46,213 nucleotides of DNA from assembly GCA_013140605.1 (NCBI GenBank), contig JABFSL010000015.1:1-46213 (forward strand), in the 5' to 3' direction. Under the pieces are notes generated by a model. The model had not been told where the DNA came from. It searched no databases and saw only the letters and a list, made by a program, of their open reading frames with translations. The stretch is from Anaerolineales bacterium. GTDB lineage: Bacteria > Chloroflexota > Anaerolineae > Anaerolineales > Villigracilaceae. Both the position numbers and the translations under genes were made by a program. Positions 1-6,459 of this stretch are shown piece after piece. Within the stretch, counting starts at the first letter, position 1. Each line of letters starts with the position of its first letter.

Positions 1-1485
1 CCACCACCTCCGCCTCCTCCAGTATTGGCAAAATACCGCGTCACCGCCACATCGTTAAATGTCCGCGAGGGACCGGGAACAACTTATAAATCTCTTGGCT
101 TTGTGCGTCTCAATGAAATTGTGGAAGAGATCGGCGCAAACGCAGACAGAACCTGGTTAAACATCCGCAAGATGGATGGGACTCTGGTCGGCTGGAGTTC
201 TGCAACATATTTACAAAAGATCGAATCTCCCACAGACCCAGTTGGACAGGGAACGTACCGGGTCACAACTTCCTCATTAAAAGTTTTCGACGGGCCGGGC
301 TTATCGTATGGATCCATCGGTTATGTTTACTTTGGAGAATACGTGGAAAAAATAGGTGCAACTTCAGACCAGGCCTGGTTGAACATCCGCAAACTGGATG
401 GAAGTTTGACCGGCTGGAGTCAGGCAGAATTCTTCATAAACGCCGACGGCCAAATTCCCACCGACCCTGAAGACCCAATTCCGCCGATCCCAAGTTATGA
501 AGATAAAAACTGGTATCGGGTAAACGCCGCGACCCTCAACGTGCGCGAAACGCCAAGCACAACTGCAAAAGTCATTGGAACAGTTTATAAAAATGATACT
601 CTTCCGGCGCTGGATGATTCAACCAGTCCGGACTGGGTACAGATCGAACGATTGGACGGGTTATCAGGCTGGTGTTCCAAAAGCTATCTGGTTCCGTTAG
701 GGACGCCCCGCCCCATATCAGTGCAACAAAACTTATTTACCGGGATCACATATTTCCGCAAGGTTTTGACCACGCCTCGTCCAATCGTTATGCATGTGGC
801 GGTTATCGATCTGCGAACGCCCAAATTTGAATTCCTGGTTACGCCGACTTCAAACCCGGAAGGGATCATATGCACACGCACAACATCCAAATTCCTGAAT
901 GATTTCAAAATGCACTTCGCTGTCAACGGGGATGGGTTCGATTATTTACCGGCCAACTATGTACCCATTGTGTATTGTCCCAACGGCGGCGACCCTGTCA
1001 AGACCCAGGGATTCGCTGCGTCACGCGGAAAAATCTACTCGCCTCAAAATACAGTCCAGCCCGAAGTTTATATAAATCCGCGCAATCAGATGAGCATAAA
1101 TATCAAGCCGAGTACAATATTTAATGCCGTTAGCGGCGACCGTATGGTAGTGGAAAAAGGCGTCATGGTGAAAAATCTGGCCGCCGCATTGCCTAATCCG
1201 CGTACCGCATACGGCTTGAATCAAAATGGACGCTGGCTTACCATTATGGTCATAGACGGACGCCAGCCCGGATATAGTGAAGGTGTCACCTTCCCGGAAC
1301 TCGCAAATATATTAATTTCCTACGGCATCTATACCGGTGTTAACATGGACGGCGGTGGTTCGTCCACAATGGTGATGAAAGGCGTTGACGGGAAGCCGCG
1401 CGTGCTGAACTCCCCCATTGACTTGAACATCCCAGGTAAAGAACGCGCGGTTGCAAACCATCTGGGTTTATTCATCAAACCATAG
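1..1485 (+). CDS. SH3-repeat phosphodiester glycosidase-family protein (5'-truncated)
   Basis: The reading frame is open to the first base of the window. It begins inside a proline run (seven Pro), so the true start lies upstream and the TTG at 25 is not a credible start. Three SH3-like repeats follow, each with a YRV...LNVR.xPxT pattern and a closing 'GW' (roughly window residues 10-72, 85-148 and 170-232). The C-terminal half is a NAGPA/DUF2233 phosphodiester glycosidase domain with the motifs 'AVNGDGF' and 'NMDGGGSSTM'. Proteins of this layout are usually secreted and bind or cleave cell-wall or glycan material; the polyproline stretch probably links this part to a missing N-terminal signal or anchor. 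The substrate cannot be read from the sequence. Confidence 0.85.
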   Translation, partial: PPPPPPPVLAKYRVTATSLNVREGPGTTYKSLGFVRLNEIVEEIGANADRTWLNIRKMDGTLVGWSSATYLQKIESPTDPVGQGTYRVTTSSLKVFDGPGLSYGSIGYVYFGEYVEKIGATSDQAWLNIRKLDGSLTGWSQAEFFINADGQIPTDPEDPIPPIPSYEDKNWYRVNAATLNVRETPSTTAKVIGTVYKNDTLPALDDSTSPDWVQIERLDGLSGWCSKSYLVPLGTPRPISVQQNLFTGITYFRKVLTTPRPIVMHVAVIDLRTPKFEFLVTPTSNPEGIICTRTTSKFLNDFKMHFAVNGDGFDYLPANYVPIVYCPNGGDPVKTQGFAASRGKIYSPQNTVQPEVYINPRNQMSINIKPSTIFNAVSGDRMVVEKGVMVKNLAAALPNPRTAYGLNQNGRWLTIMVIDGRQPGYSEGVTFPELANILISYGIYTGVNMDGGGSSTMVMKGVDGKPRVLNSPIDLNIPGKERAVANHLGLFIKP

Positions 1486-1506
1486 ATTATTCCTCCCAGG
1501 AATCTC

Positions 1507-1548
1507 AAAATAAAAACAGCCCAACAAAACCTGGGCTGTTTTTATTTT
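1507..1548 (+). terminator. Rho-independent terminator
   Basis: A perfect 17-bp inverted repeat (1507-1523 and 1532-1548) has a GC core CAGCCCA/TGGGCTG and an 8-nt loop. Because A-rich flanks pair with the T tract it can act in both directions, but it sits 21 bp after the stop of the SH3/glycosidase gene. Confidence 0.9.
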
Positions 1549-1611
1549 GAAGTTATTGAATTATGTTGTTTACCAACGTCAAAGCAATATCATTATTTGC
1601 AAGCATATATG

Positions 1612-1634
1612 TGCTCCCAACGCCGCTGGGAGCA
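1612..1634. terminator. Short hairpin between convergent genes
   Basis: An 8-bp perfect stem TGCTCCCA/TGGGAGCA with a 7-nt loop lies 19 bp beyond the 3' end of the minus-strand sensor-domain gene. It is followed on the plus strand by GGGTTTTT. No T tract is seen on the minus strand, so its use as that gene's terminator is uncertain. Confidence 0.4.
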
Positions 1635-1653
1635 GGGTTTTTACTCACTACAA

Positions 1654-2544
1654 CTAATCCTGCTCACTTACCAATAACCATTTAGCCATCTTTCCATGCA
1701 ATTGACCAACGCCCCGCGCAATGTTCATGAAGGTTGTCCACAAGAGAATACCGCCTAAAACCAGAAGCGGATATGACCATACGGGGAAGAAAAAGCGCAA
1801 TCCATTATTGTATATCGCACCCTGCCCAAACCATTCCTGCAATACCGGGATGGCAATGAACGAAAGTGAAAAGCTCAATACGGTAACAATCGAGACAAAG
1901 TATACGACTCCCAAAACGAATTGAATGATCATATAAACCAGCATTAACCAGGTGGCTTTATCTGTTAAAAGCGCCTTGAGCCTGTCAAACCATTTCATAC
2001 CCTGATGTGAAAACAACGGACGGCGCGGCATACGCACTCCGAGCAATGCTTCCACGAGGCGGCCTTCGAGCAATGCCAATCCGCGCACCGAGAGCAGGAA
2101 CAATAGCGCAAACGGAAAGCCAAAGATGAAGATCAAAAAGGAGACGGAAACTGAGACGCCAGTTATTGCCCAGGTGAAGTAAAACACACCCGTAATAAAA
2201 GCAATGAACATATAAAACAACCCGCCCCATGCGCGCGGATCGGTATATACGCCAAAAAAACGTCCCAGCGCCGAACGCGGTTTGACAGCCTGCTTCAATA
2301 AAGGAGATGTACGTCTTTCCACTTCTTTATAAGCAGATGCAGTTTCCTCAGGCGAGCCATATTCTTCGATTATTTTCTTAAGCGCATTGGGTTCACTGGT
2401 ATCAGGGTTGGATTCCCGAGCAACCACTAAAGCAGTGGACAAATGCTCCCGCGCATCGGCCTGCGCATCCTGCACCAAAGCGGGATCGGCATCCTTCATT
2501 TCAGTTTTCAAAGCATCGAGATATTCTTCAATAGTATTAAACAT
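1654..2544 (-). CDS. HAAS/sensor-domain integral membrane protein
   Basis: This is a 296-residue protein. The first about 80 residues form a soluble helical HAAS/DUF1700-like domain (MFNTIEEYLDALKTEM..., then 'IIEEYGSPEETASAYKE'). The rest is hydrophobic, with two related halves that each start near 'LxTDxxxW' and carry paired membrane helices. That layout fits the 'putative sensor' membrane family often encoded beside PadR regulators. The start is 4 bp past the PadR stop, with AAAGGATG as a plausible ribosome site, so the two genes are co-transcribed. The family is thought to sense membrane or envelope conditions or to modulate a regulator; no enzymatic motif is visible. Confidence 0.75.
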   Translation of the reverse strand: MFNTIEEYLDALKTEMKDADPALVQDAQADAREHLSTALVVARESNPDTSEPNALKKIIEEYGSPEETASAYKEVERRTSPLLKQAVKPRSALGRFFGVYTDPRAWGGLFYMFIAFITGVFYFTWAITGVSVSVSFLIFIFGFPFALLFLLSVRGLALLEGRLVEALLGVRMPRRPLFSHQGMKWFDRLKALLTDKATWLMLVYMIIQFVLGVVYFVSIVTVLSFSLSFIAIPVLQEWFGQGAIYNNGLRFFFPVWSYPLLVLGGILLWTTFMNIARGVGQLHGKMAKWLLVSEQD

Positions 2545-2548
2545 GATT

Positions 2549-2905
2549 TCATCCTTTCAAAATTGCATCTACGAATTTTTTGGTTTGCTTCCAGGTTTCA
2601 AGCCATTCTTCCAAAGCACCGCGGCCATCGCTTGTAATTTTATAATATCTGCGCGGCGGACCTGAAACAGAGGGTTCCACAACACTCTCCAACAACCCAT
2701 TCTCTTCAAGTGAACGAAGCACGGGATACAGGGTGCCCTGCTTCATCATCGGAAAATCGGGATCACTCTCTTCAAGCAATTTCGCGATCTGATAGCCATA
2801 CATCGCCTGCTTGCTTCGACTCAGAACACTCAACAATACGAGTGAAGATGTGCCTGAATTCAACTCCTTCTGAAACTTCTTGGTTTGTGCGGTAACTTCA
2901 GCCAT
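2549..2905 (-). CDS. PadR-family transcriptional regulator
   Basis: This 118-residue protein has the PadR winged-helix fold: 'LVLLSVLSRSKQAMYGYQIAKLLEE', the wing-side 'MKQGTLYPVLRSLEENGLLES', then 'RRYYKITSDGRGALEEWLETW'. Length and motifs match the short PadR subfamily, which dimerises through its C-terminal helix. A strong ribosome site AAGGAGA precedes the ATG. It is the first gene of a two-gene operon with the HAAS/sensor protein, a pairing in which PadR normally represses its own operon. The ligand is unknown. Confidence 0.9.
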   Translation of the reverse strand: MAEVTAQTKKFQKELNSGTSSLVLLSVLSRSKQAMYGYQIAKLLEESDPDFPMMKQGTLYPVLRSLEENGLLESVVEPSVSGPPRRYYKITSDGRGALEEWLETWKQTKKFVDAILKG

Positions 2906-2950
2906 ACTTTCTCCTTAAGCTAGCATCAAATTCATACTACTAACAAATCA

Positions 2951-2979
2951 ATAATAGTATCAAATTGACATTATGTCAA
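2951..2979 (-). promoter_or_regulatory. Promoter of the padR operon with overlapping palindrome
   Basis: Read on the minus strand, TTGACA (2979-2974) and TATTAT (2956-2951) are separated by exactly 17 bp. A palindrome TGACAT-T-ATGTCA (2966-2978) covers most of the -35 box and the start of the spacer. This is the expected place for a PadR autorepression site. Confidence 0.7.
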
Positions 2980-2990
2980 GGGTGAGAATA

Positions 2991-3017
2991 GAAAAAGTCC
3001 CGCCTCACGACGGGACT
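2991..3017 (-). terminator. Terminator of folD
   Basis: On the minus strand a 7-bp stem AGTCCCG/CGGGACT with an 8-nt loop is followed directly by TTTTTC. It lies about 35 bp after the folD stop and upstream of the padR promoter. Confidence 0.85.
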
Positions 3018-3052
3018 GATAGCTGATCTGTGCTCTTTGAGTTTTCCCTGGC

Positions 3053-3964
3053 TTACGGTTCCTGGATCTCCGCGGCACGCAATGTATTGTTCATCAACAT
3101 TGCAATCGTCATGGGGCCAACGCCGCCGGGCACAGGAGTAATAAAGCCCGCAACTTCCTTCGCTTCTTCGTAGCAGACATCGCCAACAAGTTTCTGACGT
3201 GGTTTACCAGTCTTCTGGCTGATGAGCGGGGTACCGTCAGAGTTGAGCATCGGAATCCCGTTGATGCCCACGTCAATGACAGCACAACCGGGCTTAAGCC
3301 AATCGCCGCGTACCATTTCCGCGCGCCCAATCGCAGCGATGACAATATCCGCCTGACGCAATACTGCGGGGATATCCTTCGTGCGCGAGTGAACGACTGT
3401 GACTGTGGCATCTTCCTTTACAAGCAATAAAGCCGCTGGCATACCGACAATATTTGAACGACCCAACACCACTGCATTAGCGCCCTTTATTTGTACACCG
3501 GCTTCTTTGAGCAGATAAATGCATCCAAAAGGTGTACACGGAACAAAGAGCGGTTCCCGTCCCTTCTGCGCAAGGCGGCCAAGATTGATCGGTGAGAAAC
3601 CATCCACATCCTTCTCGATGCTGATGAGCTGCAATACGCGTTCTTCATCAAGATGTGACGGAAGGGGTAGTTGTACCAAAATGCCGTTGACCATTGGATC
3701 TGCGTTCAATTCCTTGATTAATTTCTCAAGGTCTTCCTGATTAATATCCGCAGGCACGGGATGATGATACGAGGTCATGCCCAATTCCGCGCACGCTTTT
3801 TGCTTCATGCCCACATACGCGGCAGAATCAACACGGTCACCGACCAGCACGGTTGCCAGCCCCGGCTGCGACTTTCCAGCCGCGATCCTCGCCGCAACCT
3901 TTTCCTTAACTTCATCACGAACCTTCTGTGCAATGGCAGTTCCATCAATTATTTGGGCCGTCAT
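3053..3964 (-). CDS. folD: Bifunctional methylenetetrahydrofolate dehydrogenase/cyclohydrolase
   Basis: FolD interconverts 5,10-methylene-THF, 5,10-methenyl-THF and 10-formyl-THF in cytosolic one-carbon metabolism. The 303-residue protein has the full family length. The catalytic Y-x-x-x-K motif is Y50-V-G-M-K54. 'NGILVQLPLP', the NADP-site stretch 'VVLGRSNIVGMPAALLL', 'DVGIN' and the C-terminal 'GFITPVPGGVGPMTIAMLMNNT' region are all intact. AAGGAG precedes the ATG. The gene is single, with its own upstream promoter candidate and a downstream terminator. 10-formyl-THF feeds purine synthesis, but nothing here links it to the catabolic island further right. Confidence 0.97.
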   Translation of the reverse strand: MTAQIIDGTAIAQKVRDEVKEKVAARIAAGKSQPGLATVLVGDRVDSAAYVGMKQKACAELGMTSYHHPVPADINQEDLEKLIKELNADPMVNGILVQLPLPSHLDEERVLQLISIEKDVDGFSPINLGRLAQKGREPLFVPCTPFGCIYLLKEAGVQIKGANAVVLGRSNIVGMPAALLLVKEDATVTVVHSRTKDIPAVLRQADIVIAAIGRAEMVRGDWLKPGCAVIDVGINGIPMLNSDGTPLISQKTGKPRQKLVGDVCYEEAKEVAGFITPVPGGVGPMTIAMLMNNTLRAAEIQEP

Positions 3965-4033
3965 GTTTTGCTCCTTCTATATTTTGTGAATGTTGGGAAA
4001 CATTTAATTTCTGTTGTGAATTAATGCACGAGT

Positions 4034-4062
4034 ATTATACAATCCATCCCCCATTTCGTGAA
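4034..4062 (-). promoter_or_regulatory. Probable folD promoter
   Basis: On the minus strand TTCACG (4062-4057) and a perfect TATAAT (4039-4034) are 17 bp apart, giving a leader of about 60 nt before the folD ATG. The -35 box is weak (4 of 6). Confidence 0.5.
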
Positions 4063-4083
4063 AGTGACACTTATCCCGACTTC

Positions 4084-4224
4084 ATGGCTTTCTCAAAGTT
4101 CAATTTATGTCGCTCTGAGGGAGCGTGTTCGCCGCGACCGAAGAGTCTCTTAGCCGTCGTAGAGACCCTTCGCTACGCTCAGGGCGACAATTTTCGTTTT
4201 GTAAACGTACTTTGAGAAAGCCAT
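4084..4224. repeat. 141-bp MITE-like element with 16-bp perfect terminal inverted repeats
   Basis: ATGGCTTTCTCAAAGT (4084-4099) is the exact reverse complement of 4209-4224. Inside, TGTCGCTCTGAG (from 4109) pairs imperfectly with CTCAGGGCGACA (to 4189), and AGAGTCTCT pairs with AGAGAC, so the whole unit can fold into one long hairpin. A core of the inner repeat recurs near 31,431. There is no coding capacity. Confidence 0.7.
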
Positions 4225-4295
4225 AATCCCAACTTGACAGACCTAAGACGAGGATGGAAAGATGATAATCATCCATCGTCCATGTATTTCGTTGG

Positions 4296-4949
4296 TTATG
4301 GCTTCAACACCACAAAATTATCAAAAACCACATCCACGCCGGGTTGAGCGAATGTGCCAGCCAACAGACCGACATCCCCTGATTTCAATGTCGCATCCTG
4401 CACAGAGGCGATTTCAAAGCCATTTACATAAAATGTAAGTTTGTCGCCAGCGCAATCAGCGCGGAGGTGATTAACAGCCAACCCAGTTTTGATAATGTCA
4501 CTTGCCTGCAATTCACCATCACCAAGCAACACAGCCTTCTTACCTGAAAAGATACCGATACCGTAAAAACCGTCGCTTGTGATCATGAAGAAATAATAAT
4601 CATTTCCCGTATAACGACAGATCAAACCGATGCGATTCTCATCCGGGCCGCCCAGTTTGCCCGCATCCACTTCCAGACGAGTATCCGCAAAATTCTTGTG
4701 CGGTGTTGACCAAAAATTCGTCTCGGGTGAATTAACCAGCAAACGATATCCGCCCGCATCGTAATCAATGGTGCCCTCAGCGGCCATGTAACGATCCCAG
4801 CCAGTAACAGGCCTGGCAAAATCATCTTGAAATAACACGCTTCCCGATGGCGCATTCAGGTCTTGCGGCGCGGGGGTTGTCGCTGTTGTTGTGGAACAGG
4901 CAAGAGAAAGAACGATCAAAGATGTGAGTAATATCGGCAGGCGATTCAT
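4296..4949 (-). CDS. Lipoprotein with concanavalin/LamG-like beta-sandwich domain
   Basis: This 217-residue protein begins with a lipoprotein signal peptide ending in the lipobox 'LSLAC', followed by a Thr/Pro-rich linker. The mature part starts 'VLFQDDFARPVTGWDRY' and continues with alternating beta-strand patterns ('NRIGLICRYTGNDYYFFMITSDGFYGI', 'GDVGLLAG', 'VVFDNFVV'). This resembles the laminin-G/DUF1080-like sandwich found in secreted Chloroflexota lipoproteins. Such domains bind carbohydrate or serve structural roles, and no catalytic residues can be assigned. It lies between folD and the TPR gene on the same strand but about 50 bp from the latter. Confidence 0.7.
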   Translation of the reverse strand: MNRLPILLTSLIVLSLACSTTTATTPAPQDLNAPSGSVLFQDDFARPVTGWDRYMAAEGTIDYDAGGYRLLVNSPETNFWSTPHKNFADTRLEVDAGKLGGPDENRIGLICRYTGNDYYFFMITSDGFYGIGIFSGKKAVLLGDGELQASDIIKTGLAVNHLRADCAGDKLTFYVNGFEIASVQDATLKSGDVGLLAGTFAQPGVDVVFDNFVVLKP

Positions 4950-5002
4950 AATTGTGATTTTATCATGAGGGAATATTAATTCTTCGCAACAAAAGAAAAG
5001 TT

Positions 5003-6397
5003 TTACGGAAAATATTTATCAAGTAATTGGCTGGCAAATAAACCATCGGAACCATTCAAATCTGCATCGCGCACAAAAGTCAATTCATTGAATGCGGCCG
5101 CGCGATCATCCTGCGCGAGATATGTCATCGCAAGATGAATATGTGCGGGCAAATGATCTGGAAAGCGCTTCGTCACATCAAACAAAATTATCGCGGCATT
5201 GGCATACCTTCCAGAAGCGAGGAAAGTCCAGCCCAACGTATCCAACGCAAAGGGATCGTCAGGCGCAAGCTCCACCGCCTTCTGCGCGGCGGGCAAACCA
5301 ATATCTTCCACATGAACATTGTTATCGGCACAAAAGACCGCCAACAATCGCCAATAAGTTGAGTCGGTTGGCGCAATATCTGTGGCCTGTTGATAAGCTA
5401 TCAGCGCAGCGGAAATATCACCGCGTTTGAAATATGCATTCCCGATTTCCGCCGGCCATGCGGGGTTGGTCGGATCGTATTCCGCGGCCAATAAATATTC
5501 AGCCAGCATTTGCGAATATTTTTGCTGACGATTCCAATATAGCCCGCGCAACGCCCGAACGGTGATGGATGTGTGATCGAGAGTCAATGCCCGATCAAGC
5601 TCCACGCTTCCATCCTGGCCCGTCTGCTGTTTCGCTTCGCCGAGCCAGGCCCATGCCTCGGCATTTTCAGCGTTAAGCGTAATGGCTTTCTCAAATGCCG
5701 CAATGGATAGATCCCATTCCTGAACCAAACCCAATGCGCGGCCAATCGTCACAAACTGTGCGGAGGGCTCGGGTTGTGCGGCGGAAATGTTCAAAGCGGA
5801 GCGCAATGTCTGCACAGCAGAATCAGTTTGAGGGTCCAGAGAAGAAGCGAGCATTAATTCAGTAAGAGCCTGCTCGGGCTCAAGAAAAGATAACAAGAGG
5901 CCGAGTCTGTAATGGGCGTAGACACCCCCCGCGTCCAGACGAACTTGATTCTTCAATGCGTCCATTTCAGCAGACCAATTTTTTTGTTGGCGATACATAT
6001 AAGCAAGCCCCGCATATAAAGAAGGAGAATCAAAAGATCGCAATCCTTGTTGATATGCATTAAGCGCGGATGGAATATCGCCTGATGAAAAATGGGAATA
6101 CGCCAGCATCAACCAACCTTGTTCAGAAAGTTGAGGAGCACGCTTTAAGAAAATGATCGCGCGGGATGTGTCTCCGCCATTACCCGCGGCAATGCCCGCC
6201 TGCTCCCATAGATCATCGCGCCAGGGTAATAAACGCGCGGCTCGCGAAAACGAATCAGCCGCGGCTGCGTATTTTTGCGCGGCGAGTTCATCCTCTCCAT
6301 GTTTGATGGAGGAATAGCCAATGTAGATTAGCGGCAAAAAAATCGCCGCGAGCAGGGTCGTTAGTATTATCGGAACAAGCCATTTGTTATTGTGCAT
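5003..6397 (-). CDS. Membrane-anchored TPR-repeat protein
   Basis: The chosen ATG at 6397 gives 464 residues (MHNNKWLVPII...) with an N-terminal membrane helix at about residues 5-27. A longer frame upstream adds a non-conserved segment that would overlap the divergent gene. The rest is TPR units of about 34 residues, with repeated patterns such as 'AAADSFSRAARLLP', 'AIAAFEKAITLNAENAEAWAWLGEA' and 'ALIAYQQATDIAPTDSTYWRLLA'. It probably displays a protein-interaction surface outside or along the membrane. It is divergent from the histidine-kinase-like gene, and both appear to have promoters in the same short interval. Confidence 0.75.
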   Translation of the reverse strand: MHNNKWLVPIILTTLLAAIFLPLIYIGYSSIKHGEDELAAQKYAAAADSFSRAARLLPWRDDLWEQAGIAAGNGGDTSRAIIFLKRAPQLSEQGWLMLAYSHFSSGDIPSALNAYQQGLRSFDSPSLYAGLAYMYRQQKNWSAEMDALKNQVRLDAGGVYAHYRLGLLLSFLEPEQALTELMLASSLDPQTDSAVQTLRSALNISAAQPEPSAQFVTIGRALGLVQEWDLSIAAFEKAITLNAENAEAWAWLGEAKQQTGQDGSVELDRALTLDHTSITVRALRGLYWNRQQKYSQMLAEYLLAAEYDPTNPAWPAEIGNAYFKRGDISAALIAYQQATDIAPTDSTYWRLLAVFCADNNVHVEDIGLPAAQKAVELAPDDPFALDTLGWTFLASGRYANAAIILFDVTKRFPDHLPAHIHLAMTYLAQDDRAAAFNELTFVRDADLNGSDGLFASQLLDKYFP

Positions 6398-6407
6398 CGT
6401 AATTGTA

Positions 6408-6450
6408 ATTATACGTTGACTACTCAATAATTTTGAACTGGCATTATAAT
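6408..6450. promoter_or_regulatory. Divergent -10 elements very close to both start codons
   Basis: A plus-strand TATAAT (6445-6450) lies 9 bp before the kinase-like ATG at 6460. A minus-strand TATAAT (6413-6408) lies 10 bp before the TPR ATG, with a weak TTCAAA upstream of it. Transcripts starting 6-8 nt after these boxes would be nearly leaderless. No good -35 box is seen for the plus-strand gene. Confidence 0.4.
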
Positions 6451-6459
6451 CATGGAAAC

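Larger units (their letters stand above)
3965..4295. other. Intergenic region: folD promoter and a MITE-like repeat
   Basis: No credible gene is present in these 331 bp. The stretch holds the folD promoter candidate, the repeat at 4084-4224, and a small GATGAT-A-ATCATC palindrome near 4262-4274 that might weakly terminate the minus-strand lipoprotein gene. Confidence 0.6.

Noticed and set aside
25-27. TTG as the start of the first gene
   Set aside because: The same frame continues upstream as a proline run to the first base, with no ribosome site, so the gene is truncated by the window edge.
5092-5430. Long antisense frames inside the TPR gene and similar opposite-strand frames elsewhere
   Set aside because: They lack ribosome sites and recognisable domains and follow the codon pattern of the real genes on the other strand.
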